Positions 5,189 to 15,004 are shown, numbered from the stretch's first letter. The stretch is DNA of 26,286 nt from a bacterium (GCA_029210545.1 JARGFV010000029.1:1-26286); one strand, 5' to 3'. The notes: a model not told the origin generated them from the sequence alone. A program made the numbers and translations.

Positions 5189-7152
5189 GACGGGATCATG
5201 GAAATGGCTGCCGGTGGGACGGGAATGTCCGGGCGCGCATCCGTTTCCTCGGATTCGTTCTTCCCCTGCTGCTGGTGCTGCCGGCAGCCAAGGCGTTCTA
5301 TCTCCAGGTCTACCAGCAGGACGCTCTCTCCCAGTGGGCTGCCCGCCAGAGCCATATGGTCGAAAAGGTGGCCCCGTACCGCGGCGCTATCATCGACCGG
5401 AACGGACAGCCCCTGGCTATCAGCGTTCCCGTACCGTCCATCTACGCGGTGAGAGAAGAGGTGCAAACCAAGGCGGACGCGGCCGGAAGACTGTCAAGGG
5501 TCCTGGAGATGGACAGGAAGGCCCTGCTGCAGCGGCTTTCCAGGGGAAGCGGTTTCGTCTGGCTCAAGCGGCTCGTTGAGCCTGAGGTCGCCGAAAAGGT
5601 CCGGCAGATGGAGATCGCCGGCGTGGCCATCAGTACCGAGTCGAGGCGCTACTACCCCAATATGGATCTCGCCGGTGCCGTCCTGGGTTTTGTCGGAACC
5701 GACGGCGGACTCGAAGGCCTGGAACGCTCCCTGGAAGAGCATCTGCGCGGAGGGGACGGGATCAGGGTCCTGGATATGGACGCCAGGGGTAAAAGTCTCA
5801 CTTCCGCCGATCCGTGGGAGCGCCATCCCGCCGCGGGAAACGCCGTTCAACTGACCCTGGACCGGAATATCCAGTTTTTCGTGGAGCAGAGTCTCAGGGA
5901 GGGCTGCGGCGGCGCCGGGGCGAAAGCCGGTGCCGCGGTCATCCTCGAATCGGCCACGGGCCGGATCCTCGCCATGGCGAGCTACCCGGGGTTCAACCCC
6001 AACGATTTTTCAAGTTACAGCCAGTCCCGTTATCGCAACCGGAGCATCAACTCCGTTTACGAACCGGGCTCGACCTTCAAGGTGATCACCGTGGCGGCCG
6101 CCCTGGATGAGAACGTCTTCGACGAGATGGACATCCTGTTCTGCGGCAACGGGAAGTTCGAGGTCGCCGACGTCGTGATCAACGATCACGTACCCCACGC
6201 GTGGCTTACCCTCATGGGGATCATCCGGAAATCCAGCAACATCGGGGCCAGCAAGATCGGCCTCGAGCTCGGGACCGAACGCCTGGGCAGGTACGTGAAC
6301 GGTTTCGGGTTCGGACAGAAAACGGGGATTCTCCTCACCGGGGAGGGAAACGGGATCCTGCGCGGCGACAGGGAGTGGACCCAGGTGGACCTCGCAAACA
6401 TCTCCTTCGGCCAGGGGCTTGGAGTGACCCCCCTCCAGATGGTCAACGCGGTCAATGCCATCGCCACCGGCGGCGAACTGCTGAGCCCCTACATCGTGGA
6501 CCGGATAACCGCGCCGACGGGGGAACTGATCCTCAGGAACAGGCCTGGGATCGTGAGGAGGGTCATCACCCGGGACACGGCAGAAAAGTTGACCCGGATG
6601 ATGGAGACGGTGACGGAACCTGGAGGTTCCGGGACCAGGGCGGCCATCGAAGGTTACGGAGTCGCGGGAAAGACGGGCACCGCCCAGAAGTTTGACCTCG
6701 AGGCCGGACGTTACTCCCTGGAGACTTTTACCGCTTCCTTCGTGGGGTTCACGCCGTCCCGGAAACCCGCGATCACGGCTATCGTGATCGTGGACGAACC
6801 GGAGATAGAGACCTACGGCGGTACCGTGGCGGCTCCCATCTGGGCCGACATGGTGAGCAAGACCCTCAAGTACCTGAACATCTCGCCCGACAGGGACGGA
6901 GGTGAGGGTCCCGATGGCGCGAAAAACGAGGGAAGATGGGCAGACGCCGTCAAGGATCGGGAGACGCCGGACCCGGCGGCCATGCCCGATCTCGCGGGGC
7001 TTACCCTGAGAGAGGCTCTTTCCAGGCTGGGAGCGTCCGGCGCGAAGGTCCAGGTCACCGGGACCGGGCTGGTCGTGAGCCAGGACCCGGGTCCCGGTGT
7101 CGACATCGGCGATGCGGTTTTACTGAAACTTCTGCCGAGGGCAGCGGGATGA
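5185..7152 (+). CDS. ftsI: septal peptidoglycan transpeptidase FtsI (PBP3, class B) with PASTA domain
   Basis: FtsI crosslinks septal peptidoglycan in the periplasm, working with FtsW. The product is 655 residues. Seen: an N-terminal membrane anchor at about 20-38, the PBP dimerisation/pedestal region (YRGAIIDRNGQPLA near 70), and the three transpeptidase motifs: S296-T-F-K (in YEPGSTFK), S350-S-N and K496-T-G-T. A C-terminal PASTA domain (about 600-654) begins MPDLAGLTLREAL; PASTA-bearing class B PBPs are common in Gram-positives and in deltaproteobacteria but absent from E. coli FtsI. It overlaps ftsL by 4 nt, so translation is coupled. A 277-nt repeat-bearing gap follows before murE. Confidence 0.95.
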   Translation: MRRDHGNGCRWDGNVRARIRFLGFVLPLLLVLPAAKAFYLQVYQQDALSQWAARQSHMVEKVAPYRGAIIDRNGQPLAISVPVPSIYAVREEVQTKADAAGRLSRVLEMDRKALLQRLSRGSGFVWLKRLVEPEVAEKVRQMEIAGVAISTESRRYYPNMDLAGAVLGFVGTDGGLEGLERSLEEHLRGGDGIRVLDMDARGKSLTSADPWERHPAAGNAVQLTLDRNIQFFVEQSLREGCGGAGAKAGAAVILESATGRILAMASYPGFNPNDFSSYSQSRYRNRSINSVYEPGSTFKVITVAAALDENVFDEMDILFCGNGKFEVADVVINDHVPHAWLTLMGIIRKSSNIGASKIGLELGTERLGRYVNGFGFGQKTGILLTGEGNGILRGDREWTQVDLANISFGQGLGVTPLQMVNAVNAIATGGELLSPYIVDRITAPTGELILRNRPGIVRRVITRDTAEKLTRMMETVTEPGGSGTRAAIEGYGVAGKTGTAQKFDLEAGRYSLETFTASFVGFTPSRKPAITAIVIVDEPEIETYGGTVAAPIWADMVSKTLKYLNISPDRDGGEGPDGAKNEGRWADAVKDRETPDPAAMPDLAGLTLREALSRLGASGAKVQVTGTGLVVSQDPGPGVDIGDAVLLKLLPRAAG

Positions 7153-7429
7153 TGGGCTTTCTGAACGTCCATCAGGCAGCTCCCGCCGCAAGGCGGGAGC
7201 CGGGGTGGGGCTCAAAACAGCCCTCTTTCATTATTCTTTCCCTCCCCTGGGGGGAGGGAACTGAAGGGAGGGGGAAAACACCCCCCCTCACCCCGGCCCT
7301 CTCCCCTTCGACGCACTTTGTTTGCTCAGGACTGCGCCATGATTGGGAGAGGGAGAATGAGGTGGAAAGCGATCGTATTAGCCCCGCCTCGCAAACGGCT
7401 GGCGGAGAATTTTTTCGAGGTTATCATCG
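7153..7429. repeat. intergenic hairpin and REP-like repeat region between ftsI and murE
   Basis: A perfect 9-bp stem capped by a GCAA (GNRA) tetraloop lies at 7179-7200 and could act as an RNA stability or pausing element. It is followed by a long imperfect inverted repeat of C-rich then G-rich blocks (about 7236-7362), of the CCCTCACCCCGGCCCTCTCC / GGGAGAGGGAGAATGAGG type that recurs between genes in many proteobacteria. No gene is visible. Confidence 0.65.
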
Positions 7430-8899
7430 ATGATGACCCTGGCAAAGCTCATGGAGGGGATCGAGGGGATCAGGATCCTCGGTGACGGGTCGATCCCGGT
7501 CCGTTCCATCCGGTACGACTCCAGGAGGGTGTCGCCCGGGGACCTTTTCGCGGCTATCAGGGGTGAACATTTCGACGGGACACGGTTCATAAAGGATGCC
7601 GCCGACAGGGGAGCCGCGGCTTTCCTCGTACCTGAGGGGGCAGACCGCCGCGTGGAGGGAACCTACGCTTTTGCCGGGGACGTTCGCCGGGCCCTCGCGC
7701 TGGCCTCGAGGAACCTGTTCGACGATCCTTCCTCCAGGCTCAAGGTCGTGGGGATCACGGGCACCAACGGCAAAACGACCACCTCCTACATAATCCACGG
7801 CATCCTGGAGGGAAACGGGATCTCCGCCGGACTCATCGGAACGGTTCAGTACCTCGTGGGCGGGCAGGTCATCAGCGCCGCCAGAACGACACCCGAGGCG
7901 CCCGACCTTTACGGCCTCATGGACGGGATGGTCAAGGCCGGAAGTTCCGCCTGCGTCATGGAAGTTTCTTCTCACGCCCTGACACTTAGCAGGATCCAGG
8001 GGGTGAGCCTGGAGGTCGCCGTTTTCACGAACCTCACACGTGACCACCTTGATTTTCACAGGGACATGGAGGCGTACTTCCGGGCGAAGGCGGCCCTGTT
8101 CGAAACCCCGGGAGTCCGCCACCGGGTGGTGAACCGGGACGACACTTACGGGAAGCGTCTTCTGGACGAGCTCGGTGTACAGGTCCTGACCTACGGAATG
8201 GCCGATGCCGACATCGTTCCCGTCGGTGAGATCCGGGGAGGGGACCGGGGCACCAGGTGTACCCTCTCGACTCCCTGGGGACAGGTGGAGGTGAACACGT
8301 CCCTTCCGGGCGATTTCAACCTCTACAACGTCATGGCGGCCACCGCGGCGTGCGGTCTCCTCGGCCTTACCAGTGAACAGATCGGGCGGGGGCTGGCCGT
8401 GGTGGGAAACGTCCCTGGAAGGTTCGAAAAGGTGGATCGAGGGCAGCCCTGGGCGGCCATCGTGGACTACGCCCACACACCGGATGCCCTGGAGAACCTC
8501 CTGGCAAACACCAGGAAGCTCACCGCTGGAAGGGTCCTCGTGGTGTTCGGCTGCGGCGGGGACAGGGACAGGAGCAAACGGCCCCTCATGGGAGAAGCCG
8601 CAGGGCGCCTCGGAGACGTCGTCTACGTGACCTCCGACAACCCCAGGAGCGAGGACCCGTCGGCCATCATCGACGACATCATGGAGGGCCTGGCTCATCC
8701 CGCCGGCAAGGTCGTGAGGGTCGAGGACAGAAGAGAGGCCATCGCAATGGCGGTGGCGGAGGCCAGGGAAGGGGACATGGTGGTGGTTGCCGGCAAGGGT
8801 CACGAGAACTACCAGATCATCGGCCAGCGCGTTCTGCCCTTCTCCGACGTGGACGAACTTTCCCACGCCATCGGGAAGGCTGCCGGGGGAACGTCGTGA
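7430..8899 (+). CDS. murE: UDP-MurNAc-L-Ala-D-Glu:meso-diaminopimelate ligase MurE
   Basis: MurE adds the third stem-peptide residue to UDP-MurNAc-dipeptide in the cytoplasm, using ATP. The product is 489 residues, usual for the family. Seen: an N-terminal domain with YDSRRVSPGDLFAAIRG (29-45), the ATP loop GITGTNGKTTT (108-118), the EVSSHAL stretch, TNLTRDHLDFH, and D403-N-P-R in TSDNPRSEDP. DNPR at this position is the known signature for meso-diaminopimelate specificity rather than lysine, which supports a Gram-negative envelope. Two ATGs are adjacent (7430, 7433); CGAGG at 7416-7420 suits either. The stop overlaps the murF GTG. Confidence 0.96.
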   Translation: MMTLAKLMEGIEGIRILGDGSIPVRSIRYDSRRVSPGDLFAAIRGEHFDGTRFIKDAADRGAAAFLVPEGADRRVEGTYAFAGDVRRALALASRNLFDDPSSRLKVVGITGTNGKTTTSYIIHGILEGNGISAGLIGTVQYLVGGQVISAARTTPEAPDLYGLMDGMVKAGSSACVMEVSSHALTLSRIQGVSLEVAVFTNLTRDHLDFHRDMEAYFRAKAALFETPGVRHRVVNRDDTYGKRLLDELGVQVLTYGMADADIVPVGEIRGGDRGTRCTLSTPWGQVEVNTSLPGDFNLYNVMAATAACGLLGLTSEQIGRGLAVVGNVPGRFEKVDRGQPWAAIVDYAHTPDALENLLANTRKLTAGRVLVVFGCGGDRDRSKRPLMGEAAGRLGDVVYVTSDNPRSEDPSAIIDDIMEGLAHPAGKVVRVEDRREAIAMAVAEAREGDMVVVAGKGHENYQIIGQRVLPFSDVDELSHAIGKAAGGTS

Positions 8900-10320
8900 T
8901 CCGTTTTCACCTCAGGGATATCCTCAGGGGGACAGGGGGCGCCCTGATCACCAGCGCCGTGGGGCCCGAAATGTACACGGGGATATCGACGGACAGCCGG
9001 ACCGTTGCCCCGGGCGAGGTGTTCTTCGCCCTGAGGGGCGAGAAGCACGACGGTCACGACCACCTCAAGGATGCGTGGAAAGCAGGAGCGGTCCTGGCCG
9101 TGGTGGATCGCCGGTTTCCCATGAATGCCGGGATGATGGCCCCCATACCCCTCGTGGTGGTGGACGATACGGTAAAGGCGCTCCAGGGCCTCGCCGCCCT
9201 GTGGCGTGTCCGCCACCCGATGCCGGCCCTGGCGGTGGTGGGCAGCGCGGGGAAGACGACGACCAAGGAGATGACGGCGGCCGTGCTGGGGACAGCGGGA
9301 CCGTGCCTGAAGAACATCGGGAACCTGAACAACCACATAGGGCTCCCCCTTTCCATCCTGGAGATGGCCGATTTCCACCGTTACGCAGTGCTGGAGATCG
9401 GGACCAACATGCCGGGGGAGATCAGGCAGCTGGCGTCGATCCTCGGGCCGGAAGGGGCGATCCTGACGCGGATCGGCTGGGCCCACCTCGAAGGGTTCGG
9501 GGACCACGAGACGCTGCTGGCTGAAAAGCTGTCGATCCTGGATGCCCTTCCGGGGGACGGATGGTGTGCCGTCAACGCCGGGGATCCCAACCAGGCGTCG
9601 GTCCCGGCAAGGGCGGCGTGCAGGGTCGTTACGTACGGTATCGGCACGGGGGAGGTGCGGGGGAAAGACCTGGTTATTTCGGAATGTGAGAGCGCCTTCA
9701 CCCTGGTGAGCCCCTCGGGGAGCGAGCGGGTGCGGCTTTGTGCCTTCGGCGTCCACTTCGTAGAGAACGCGCTGGCTGCGGCGGCCGGTGTCCTCCCCCT
9801 GGGGATCCCGATAGAGCAGGTGGCCGGCGGGCTGGCTGGATGGAGGCCGGCCCGGCAGCGCGGCGGGATCATCTCCCCCATGCCGGGAGTGCGCTTTATC
9901 GACGACACCTACAACGCCAACCCGTTGTCAGTGGAGACGGCCCTGGCGAACCTGGCCCGTCTGAGCAGCGAGGGGGTGACGGTGGCCGTTCTCGGGGAGA
10001 TGAAGGAACTGGGGGCTTACCACGAAGAGGGCCACCGCCTCGTGGGGCTCAAAGCCGCCCGGATGGGTATCGATTACCTCATCGCTGTAGGCGAGGTCGC
10101 TCCCCTGATCGTGGAAGGGGCCTTGCGCGGCTCCATGGAGCGTTCACGGGTGATGGAATGCGGCACCATCGGAGAGGCGGTCAAGGCCGTCGAACCGCTG
10201 CTGACGAGCGGTGTATGGGTCCTGTTCAAGGGATCAAGGGCGGCCAGGGTCGAAGAGGTCATGGAGCCGTTTGTCGGCAGCGGGGACAACGGGGCGCTGG
10301 CCGGATCGGGAGGCATCTGA
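8896..10320 (+). CDS. murF: UDP-MurNAc-tripeptide:D-alanyl-D-alanine ligase MurF
   Basis: MurF adds D-Ala-D-Ala to complete UDP-MurNAc-pentapeptide in the cytoplasm. The product is 474 residues. Seen: STDSRTVAPGEVFFALRG (31-48), the ATP loop GSAGKTTTKE (116-125; the Thr that usually precedes GS is Val here), NIGNLNNHIGLPL, EIGTNMPGEI, and the C-terminal domain with DDTYNANPLSV and GEMKELGAYHEEGH. The start is GTG inside a GTGA overlap with the murE stop, so the two are translationally coupled. The stop at 10318 is followed after 1 nt by the mraY TTG. Confidence 0.95.
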   Translation: MIRFHLRDILRGTGGALITSAVGPEMYTGISTDSRTVAPGEVFFALRGEKHDGHDHLKDAWKAGAVLAVVDRRFPMNAGMMAPIPLVVVDDTVKALQGLAALWRVRHPMPALAVVGSAGKTTTKEMTAAVLGTAGPCLKNIGNLNNHIGLPLSILEMADFHRYAVLEIGTNMPGEIRQLASILGPEGAILTRIGWAHLEGFGDHETLLAEKLSILDALPGDGWCAVNAGDPNQASVPARAACRVVTYGIGTGEVRGKDLVISECESAFTLVSPSGSERVRLCAFGVHFVENALAAAAGVLPLGIPIEQVAGGLAGWRPARQRGGIISPMPGVRFIDDTYNANPLSVETALANLARLSSEGVTVAVLGEMKELGAYHEEGHRLVGLKAARMGIDYLIAVGEVAPLIVEGALRGSMERSRVMECGTIGEAVKAVEPLLTSGVWVLFKGSRAARVEEVMEPFVGSGDNGALAGSGGI

Positions 10321-10321
10321 G

Positions 10322-11404
10322 TTGCTCTATAAACTGTTCACCAGCTTAAGGGCGGTCGACCCCGGGTTCGACGTGTTCCGGTACATCACTTTCCGGACCG
10401 CCCTTTCGGTGCTGACCGCCCTCGGACTGAGCTTCATCCTGGGTCCCTGGATCATCGGCCGCCTGAAAACCGTCCAGCCCGGCAACTACGTCCGGGAGTA
10501 CCTGCCCGAAGGACACGTCCTCAAGGCGGGGGTCCCCACCATGGGCGGGCTGCTCATCTTCCTGGCCATCGTCTTTTCGACCCTCCTGTGGGCGGACCTT
10601 TCCAACCGCATGGTGTGGGTGGTCCTGCTGACCTTTACCGGGTTCGGGCTGCTGGGCCTCGCGGACGACATGCTCAAGCTCTACGGCAGGAAGAAAAAGG
10701 GGCTGGCCATCAGGACCAAGTTCACGGCGCAGCTGGTCCTGGCTGCCCTCATAGGCTTTTACCTTTACGCCTATCCCACGGGCAAGTGGGGCCACTTCCT
10801 GCAGCTGCCCTTCTTCAAGGAGGCCCTGATCGACCTCGGCTGGATCTATATTCCCTTCGTGGTCCTGGTCATCATCGGCACCTCCAACGGAGTGAACCTG
10901 ACGGATGGGCTCGACGGCCTTGCCATCGGCCCGGTGATGTTCGCTTCGGCGGCCTTCGCCCTGCTCGTCTACCTGACGGGCCACGCCAGGTTCGCCGAGT
11001 ATCTCCAGATCGTTTTCGTGCCCGAGGCGGGTGAACTGGCGATCTTCGCGGGGGCCATGGTGGGAGCCAGCCTCGGGTTCCTGTGGTTCAACACCTACCC
11101 GGCCCAGGTGTTCATGGGGGACATCGGTTCCCTGTCCCTCGGTAGCGCCCTGGGCGTGCTGGCCGTCATCGGGAAGCACGAGATCCTCCTGGTCCTGGTA
11201 GGGGGGCTGTTCGTCCTGGAGACCCTGAGCGTCATCATCCAGGTCATCAGCTTCCGCCTGTTCGGCAAAAGGGTCTTTCTCATGGCCCCGCTCCATCACC
11301 ATTTCGAGAAGAAGGGGTGGCCGGAACCCAAGATCATCGTCCGGTTCTGGATCATCTCCATTATCCTGGTGCTCATCTCCCTGAGCACCCTGAAGCTGAG
11401 GTAG
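10322..11404 (+). CDS. mraY: phospho-MurNAc-pentapeptide transferase MraY
   Basis: MraY transfers phospho-MurNAc-pentapeptide to undecaprenyl phosphate in the inner membrane, giving lipid I. Starting at TTG 10322, the product has 360 residues, matching the family length; GGGAGG at 10308-10313 lies 8 nt upstream and the N-terminus becomes the usual MLYKLF...FRYITFR. An in-frame upstream ATG would extend it 37 codons into murF and is rejected. Seen: about ten membrane helices, GVPTMGGLLIF (70-80), the Mg-binding D115-D116, N192-x2-D195 in NGVNLTDGLDGL, D267 in MGDIGSLSLG, and the HHH of PLHHHFEKKGWPEPKI (324-339). Confidence 0.95.
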   Translation: MLYKLFTSLRAVDPGFDVFRYITFRTALSVLTALGLSFILGPWIIGRLKTVQPGNYVREYLPEGHVLKAGVPTMGGLLIFLAIVFSTLLWADLSNRMVWVVLLTFTGFGLLGLADDMLKLYGRKKKGLAIRTKFTAQLVLAALIGFYLYAYPTGKWGHFLQLPFFKEALIDLGWIYIPFVVLVIIGTSNGVNLTDGLDGLAIGPVMFASAAFALLVYLTGHARFAEYLQIVFVPEAGELAIFAGAMVGASLGFLWFNTYPAQVFMGDIGSLSLGSALGVLAVIGKHEILLVLVGGLFVLETLSVIIQVISFRLFGKRVFLMAPLHHHFEKKGWPEPKIIVRFWIISIILVLISLSTLKLR

Positions 11405-11412
11405 GCGCCGGC

Positions 11413-12807
11413 GTGAGCTTGAGAGACCGAAGAGACCCCATGGGCGGGATCATCGAACAGGGCGGGCCTGTCCTCGTGGCGGGCCTGGGGCGATCCGGCA
11501 TGGCGGCGGCCAACCTGCTGGTACGTCACGGCTGCCGGGTGGAGGTGAGCGAACGGGCCGCGCGCGACAACTTCACCCTGGACCTTTCCGGGCTGGATCC
11601 CGCCGTGACGGTCCACTGGGGCGGGCATCCCGAAAATCTGTTCGGGCGGTTTCCCCTGGTCGTGGTCAGCCCGGGCGTTCCCGGGGACCTGGCGGCCCTG
11701 GAGCATGCGTCCGGCAAGGGAGCCCTCGTCATCGGGGAGATGGAACTGGCCTACAGGCTGACCACCGAGCCGTGGGTGGCTGTCACCGGCAGCAACGGAA
11801 AATCCACCACGGTGACCCTCATCGACCTCATGGCAAAGGAGGCGGGTCTCCGGGTGGCCACCGGCGGCAACCTCGGCACACCCGTGACCTCCTTTGTAGG
11901 CCAGACCGGGGTATACGCATTCATCGTGGCGGAGGTGTCCAGCTTCCAGCTCGAGACGGTTGACACCTTCCACCCCGCCATCGGAGCCCTGCTCAACCTC
12001 TCGCCGGACCACCTCGACCGGCATCCCGGGCTTACGGAGTACGTTGAGGCCAAGGCCAGGCTGTTTGCCAACATGGGGGCCGGCGACTGGGCAGTCCTCA
12101 ACGCGGACGACAGCCGGGTGCTGGAAGAGACGGGAAAGATCGCTGCTGGCCGGTTCCCCTTCAGCCGGACCAGGCTCCTCGACGAGGGCGGTTTCGTCCG
12201 GCAGGGCCGCCTGGTGATCCGGGACGAAGGGAAGGAACACGGGATCATGAAATCGCGGAACATCCTGATCCCCGGTCACCACAACCTGGAGAATGCCCTC
12301 GCCGCGTCCGCCATCGCCTGGAAAATGGGAGTTCCGGTCACGGCCATGGAGAAGGCCCTGAGGGCTTTTGCCGGTCTCGAGCACAGGATGGAGCTCGTCG
12401 GCTATTTCCGCGGAGTCCCGGTCTACAACGATTCCAAGGGCACCAACGTGGGGGCCACCGTGAGATCCCTCGAAGGGCTCGGGGGCAGGGTCGTCCTCAT
12501 CCTGGGAGGCAAGGACAAGGGGACCTCCTACGAGCCGCTGGTGGAACCGGTGCGGCGCAAGGTCAGCCACCTTATCCTCCTCGGTGAGGCTGCCGACAGG
12601 ATGGAAGAGGCGCTGAAGGGGGCGGCTCCCATCACCAGGGTAGACACTGTCGAGGATTCGATGAGGATCGCGGTCCAGCACGCCCGCCCCGGCAGCGAGG
12701 TCCTGTTCTCGCCGGCCTGCTCGAGTTTCGACATGTTCAGCAGCTATGAAGAGCGCGGGCTGGTTTTCAAGGAAGCGGCGCGGAAATACATGGGGATGGG
12801 GGTATGA
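11413..12807 (+). CDS. murD: UDP-MurNAc-L-alanine:D-glutamate ligase MurD
   Basis: MurD adds D-Glu to UDP-MurNAc-L-Ala in the cytoplasm with ATP. From the GTG at 11413 the product is 464 residues; an ATG at 11440 would give 455. GTG is preferred because GAGG at the mraY end stands about 10 nt upstream, but the choice is not secure. Seen: the Rossmann start VLVAGLGRSGMAAANLL (20-36), the ATP loop VTGSNGKSTT (124-133), GNLGTPV, EVSSFQLE, NLSPDHLDRH, YNDSKGTNVGATVRSLE, LILGGKDKG and the C-terminal SPACSSFDMFSSYEERG. Its stop overlaps the ftsW ATG. Confidence 0.95.
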   Translation: MSLRDRRDPMGGIIEQGGPVLVAGLGRSGMAAANLLVRHGCRVEVSERAARDNFTLDLSGLDPAVTVHWGGHPENLFGRFPLVVVSPGVPGDLAALEHASGKGALVIGEMELAYRLTTEPWVAVTGSNGKSTTVTLIDLMAKEAGLRVATGGNLGTPVTSFVGQTGVYAFIVAEVSSFQLETVDTFHPAIGALLNLSPDHLDRHPGLTEYVEAKARLFANMGAGDWAVLNADDSRVLEETGKIAAGRFPFSRTRLLDEGGFVRQGRLVIRDEGKEHGIMKSRNILIPGHHNLENALAASAIAWKMGVPVTAMEKALRAFAGLEHRMELVGYFRGVPVYNDSKGTNVGATVRSLEGLGGRVVLILGGKDKGTSYEPLVEPVRRKVSHLILLGEAADRMEEALKGAAPITRVDTVEDSMRIAVQHARPGSEVLFSPACSSFDMFSSYEERGLVFKEAARKYMGMGV

Positions 12808-13901
12808 GGCACCTGAGGCTGGACCCCACCATTGTCATCGCCGTCCTGGCCCTCGCGGTCCTCGGGACGGTGATCGTGTTTTCCGCCAGCGCGGTCCGGG
12901 CCGACAACGAGCATGGAGGAGACGGGTACTATTACTTCAAGCGCCAGCTCTTTTTCCTGGGGGCGGGCCTCGTCGCCCTCCTGGTGGGCGCCGCGATCCC
13001 CTACCATTTCTGGGAGGCCGGAGTGATCCCGCTCCTCGGGGCGACCATCCTGCTCCTTGGGCTTGTGCTGACTCCCCTCGGGCACACGGCCAACAGCGCG
13101 TCGCGCTGGTTCCGGGTCGGGCCCGTATCTCTCCAGATCGCCGAGTTCGCTAAAATGGTCGTGGTGATCTACCTGGCCCGTTACCTTTCGTCGAGGGGTG
13201 ACCGGATCCGTGAGGACCCGAAAACCCTCCTGCCGCCCCTGGCGGTCATGGCCGTCATCTTTTTCCTGGTCGTACGCGAGCCGGACCTGGGAACAGCCAT
13301 CTTCATCGGCCTGCTCGGATGCGCCATGCTCTTCCTCTCGGGCGCGACGATGCGTGTCATGACAGGGCTGGGGCTGGCCGCGGCACCGGTGGTGGCCTAC
13401 CTCATCTATACGCAGAATTTCCGGGTCCAGCGGATGAAGGCGTTCCTCGACCCCTTCAAGGAGTACGACGGCTCCGGGTTCCAGCTTGTGCAGTCCTACG
13501 TGGCCTTCGGCGACGGTGGACTTTTCGGCAAGGGCCTCGGCGCGGGGAAGAGCAAGCTGTTCTTCCTGCCGGAGTCCCACACGGACTTCATCCTGGCCGT
13601 TATCGGGGAGGAGTTGGGGTTCATCGGGGTTGCCGCGGTCCTGTGCCTCTTCGCGGTGTTCATCGTCAAGGGGATGGGGGCGGCTTCATCGGCCCCGGAC
13701 GGTTTCGGCTCCATGCTGGGAGCGGGGCTGACCCTGATGATCGGGATCCAGGCCCTCATCAACGGCATGGTGGTCCTCGGCCTCCTTCCCACCAAGGGGC
13801 TGCCCCTGCCGTTCATCAGTTACGGAGGGTCCTCCCTGCTGACCTCCATGATGGCGGCGGGGATCATCCTGAACGTCGCGGGAAGGAGCCGGGAGCTGTG
13901 A
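12804..13901 (+). CDS. ftsW: septal peptidoglycan glycosyltransferase FtsW (SEDS)
   Basis: FtsW is the SEDS-family polymerase that builds septal glycan strands from lipid II in the inner membrane, paired with FtsI. The product is 365 residues with about ten membrane helices. Seen: FSASAV in the first helix, SRWFRVGPVSLQIAEFAKM (about 100-118), REPDLGTA, YVAFGDGGLFGKGLGAGKSK, the conserved loop PESHTDFILAVIGEELG whose Asp (D261) is the putative catalytic residue, and PFISYGGSSLL near the end. ATGA overlap with murD and GTGA overlap with murG couple all three. RodA is the alternative SEDS protein, but the place between murD and murG marks FtsW. Confidence 0.95.
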   Translation: MRHLRLDPTIVIAVLALAVLGTVIVFSASAVRADNEHGGDGYYYFKRQLFFLGAGLVALLVGAAIPYHFWEAGVIPLLGATILLLGLVLTPLGHTANSASRWFRVGPVSLQIAEFAKMVVVIYLARYLSSRGDRIREDPKTLLPPLAVMAVIFFLVVREPDLGTAIFIGLLGCAMLFLSGATMRVMTGLGLAAAPVVAYLIYTQNFRVQRMKAFLDPFKEYDGSGFQLVQSYVAFGDGGLFGKGLGAGKSKLFFLPESHTDFILAVIGEELGFIGVAAVLCLFAVFIVKGMGAASSAPDGFGSMLGAGLTLMIGIQALINGMVVLGLLPTKGLPLPFISYGGSSLLTSMMAAGIILNVAGRSREL

Positions 13902-15004
13902 GGCTCGTGATCGCCGGAGGCGGGACCGGCGGACACCTGTTCCCGGGCGTGGCGCTGGCAGCCGAGTTTACGCGGCGCGCGGGGGACGTGGAGGTCGTTT
14001 TCATCGGTGCCAGGCACGGCCTGGAATCCAGGGTGATCCCAGCCCTCGGGTACGAGCTGGTCACCCTCCCTGTCCGCGGCGTCGTGGGCGGCGGGTTCTT
14101 CCGGGGAATGACGAGGGCCATGGCCCTTCTCTGGGCGGCCCTGAGAGCTTACCTGGTCCTCGGCCGTCTCAAGCCGGACCTGGTGGTGGGTGTGGGAGGG
14201 TACGCGTCGGTGCCGGCCGTGATGGCGGCCGCCGCCAGGGGCATCCCCAGGTCGATCCTGGAACAGAACGTCATGCCGGGGAAGGCCAACCGCGTCCTGG
14301 CCCACATGGTCCAGAGGATCTACCAGGGATTTGCCAGCCGCACCGAGGTGTTCCCCGTGGAGAAGACGGTGGTGACCGGCAACCCGATCAGGGAAGAGGT
14401 GCTCCCCCCGGCGGGCATGGTCCGGCCGGCCGGCCGCCGGAACCTCCTCATCCTGGGAGGGAGCCAGGGAGCCAGGCAGGTCAACGGACTCGCCCTCGGG
14501 TTCGTGCCCAGGCTCCTCGCGGATTTTCCGGGCATGAAGGTCATCCACCAGACCGGCCCGGCCCACGAGGAGATCGTCCGGCAGGGGTACCGGGAGGCGG
14601 GGGCGGAGGTGGAGATCGTCCCGTTCATCACAGAGATGGCCGACGCCTACGCCAGGGCCGACCTGTGCCTGTCGCGGGCGGGAGCCATGTCGATCTCCGA
14701 ACTGGCCGCCGCGGGGCTCCCGGCGCTCCTCATACCGTACCCCGACGCGGCGGGCGGCCACCAGGAAGCCAACGCGAGGTGGTTCGAGGAACGAGGCGGC
14801 GCCATCGTTGCCAGCCCGGAGGAGGCGACCTCCGAACTGGTTTACAAAAAGCTGGCCCGCCTGATGGGCACGACCGGCCGCCTGGAGGAGATGGCCGACG
14901 CCTCCCGGCGGGCCGGGACAAGGGACGCCGCGAAAAGGATCGTGGAAGAGGAACTGGGGAGGATCGGGTTCCCGGGCCGCGGGGGCGCGGGGACGGAACG
15001 ATAA
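13898..15004 (+). CDS. murG: UDP-GlcNAc:lipid I N-acetylglucosaminyltransferase MurG
   Basis: MurG converts lipid I to lipid II at the inner face of the cytoplasmic membrane (GT-B fold). The start is the GTG inside the GTGA overlap with ftsW, giving 368 residues. The frame is open far upstream inside ftsW, but only this start places the glycine-rich loop GGGTGGH at residues 7-13, as in the family. Seen also: VGVGGYASVPAVMAA, EQNVMPGKANR, VTGNPIREEV, LILGGSQGARQVN (second glycine loop), and the UDP-GlcNAc site SRAGAMSISELAAAGLPALL with PYPDAAGGHQEANA. A 335-nt repeat-filled gap follows. Confidence 0.95.
   Translation: MRLVIAGGGTGGHLFPGVALAAEFTRRAGDVEVVFIGARHGLESRVIPALGYELVTLPVRGVVGGGFFRGMTRAMALLWAALRAYLVLGRLKPDLVVGVGGYASVPAVMAAAARGIPRSILEQNVMPGKANRVLAHMVQRIYQGFASRTEVFPVEKTVVTGNPIREEVLPPAGMVRPAGRRNLLILGGSQGARQVNGLALGFVPRLLADFPGMKVIHQTGPAHEEIVRQGYREAGAEVEIVPFITEMADAYARADLCLSRAGAMSISELAAAGLPALLIPYPDAAGGHQEANARWFEERGGAIVASPEEATSELVYKKLARLMGTTGRLEEMADASRRAGTRDAAKRIVEEELGRIGFPGRGGAGTER

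Noticed and set aside
7424-8866. Long minus-strand frames opposite murE, murF, mraY, murD, murG and ftsA
   Set aside because: All are shadows of strongly conserved + strand genes; none has a ribosome site or recognisable motif.
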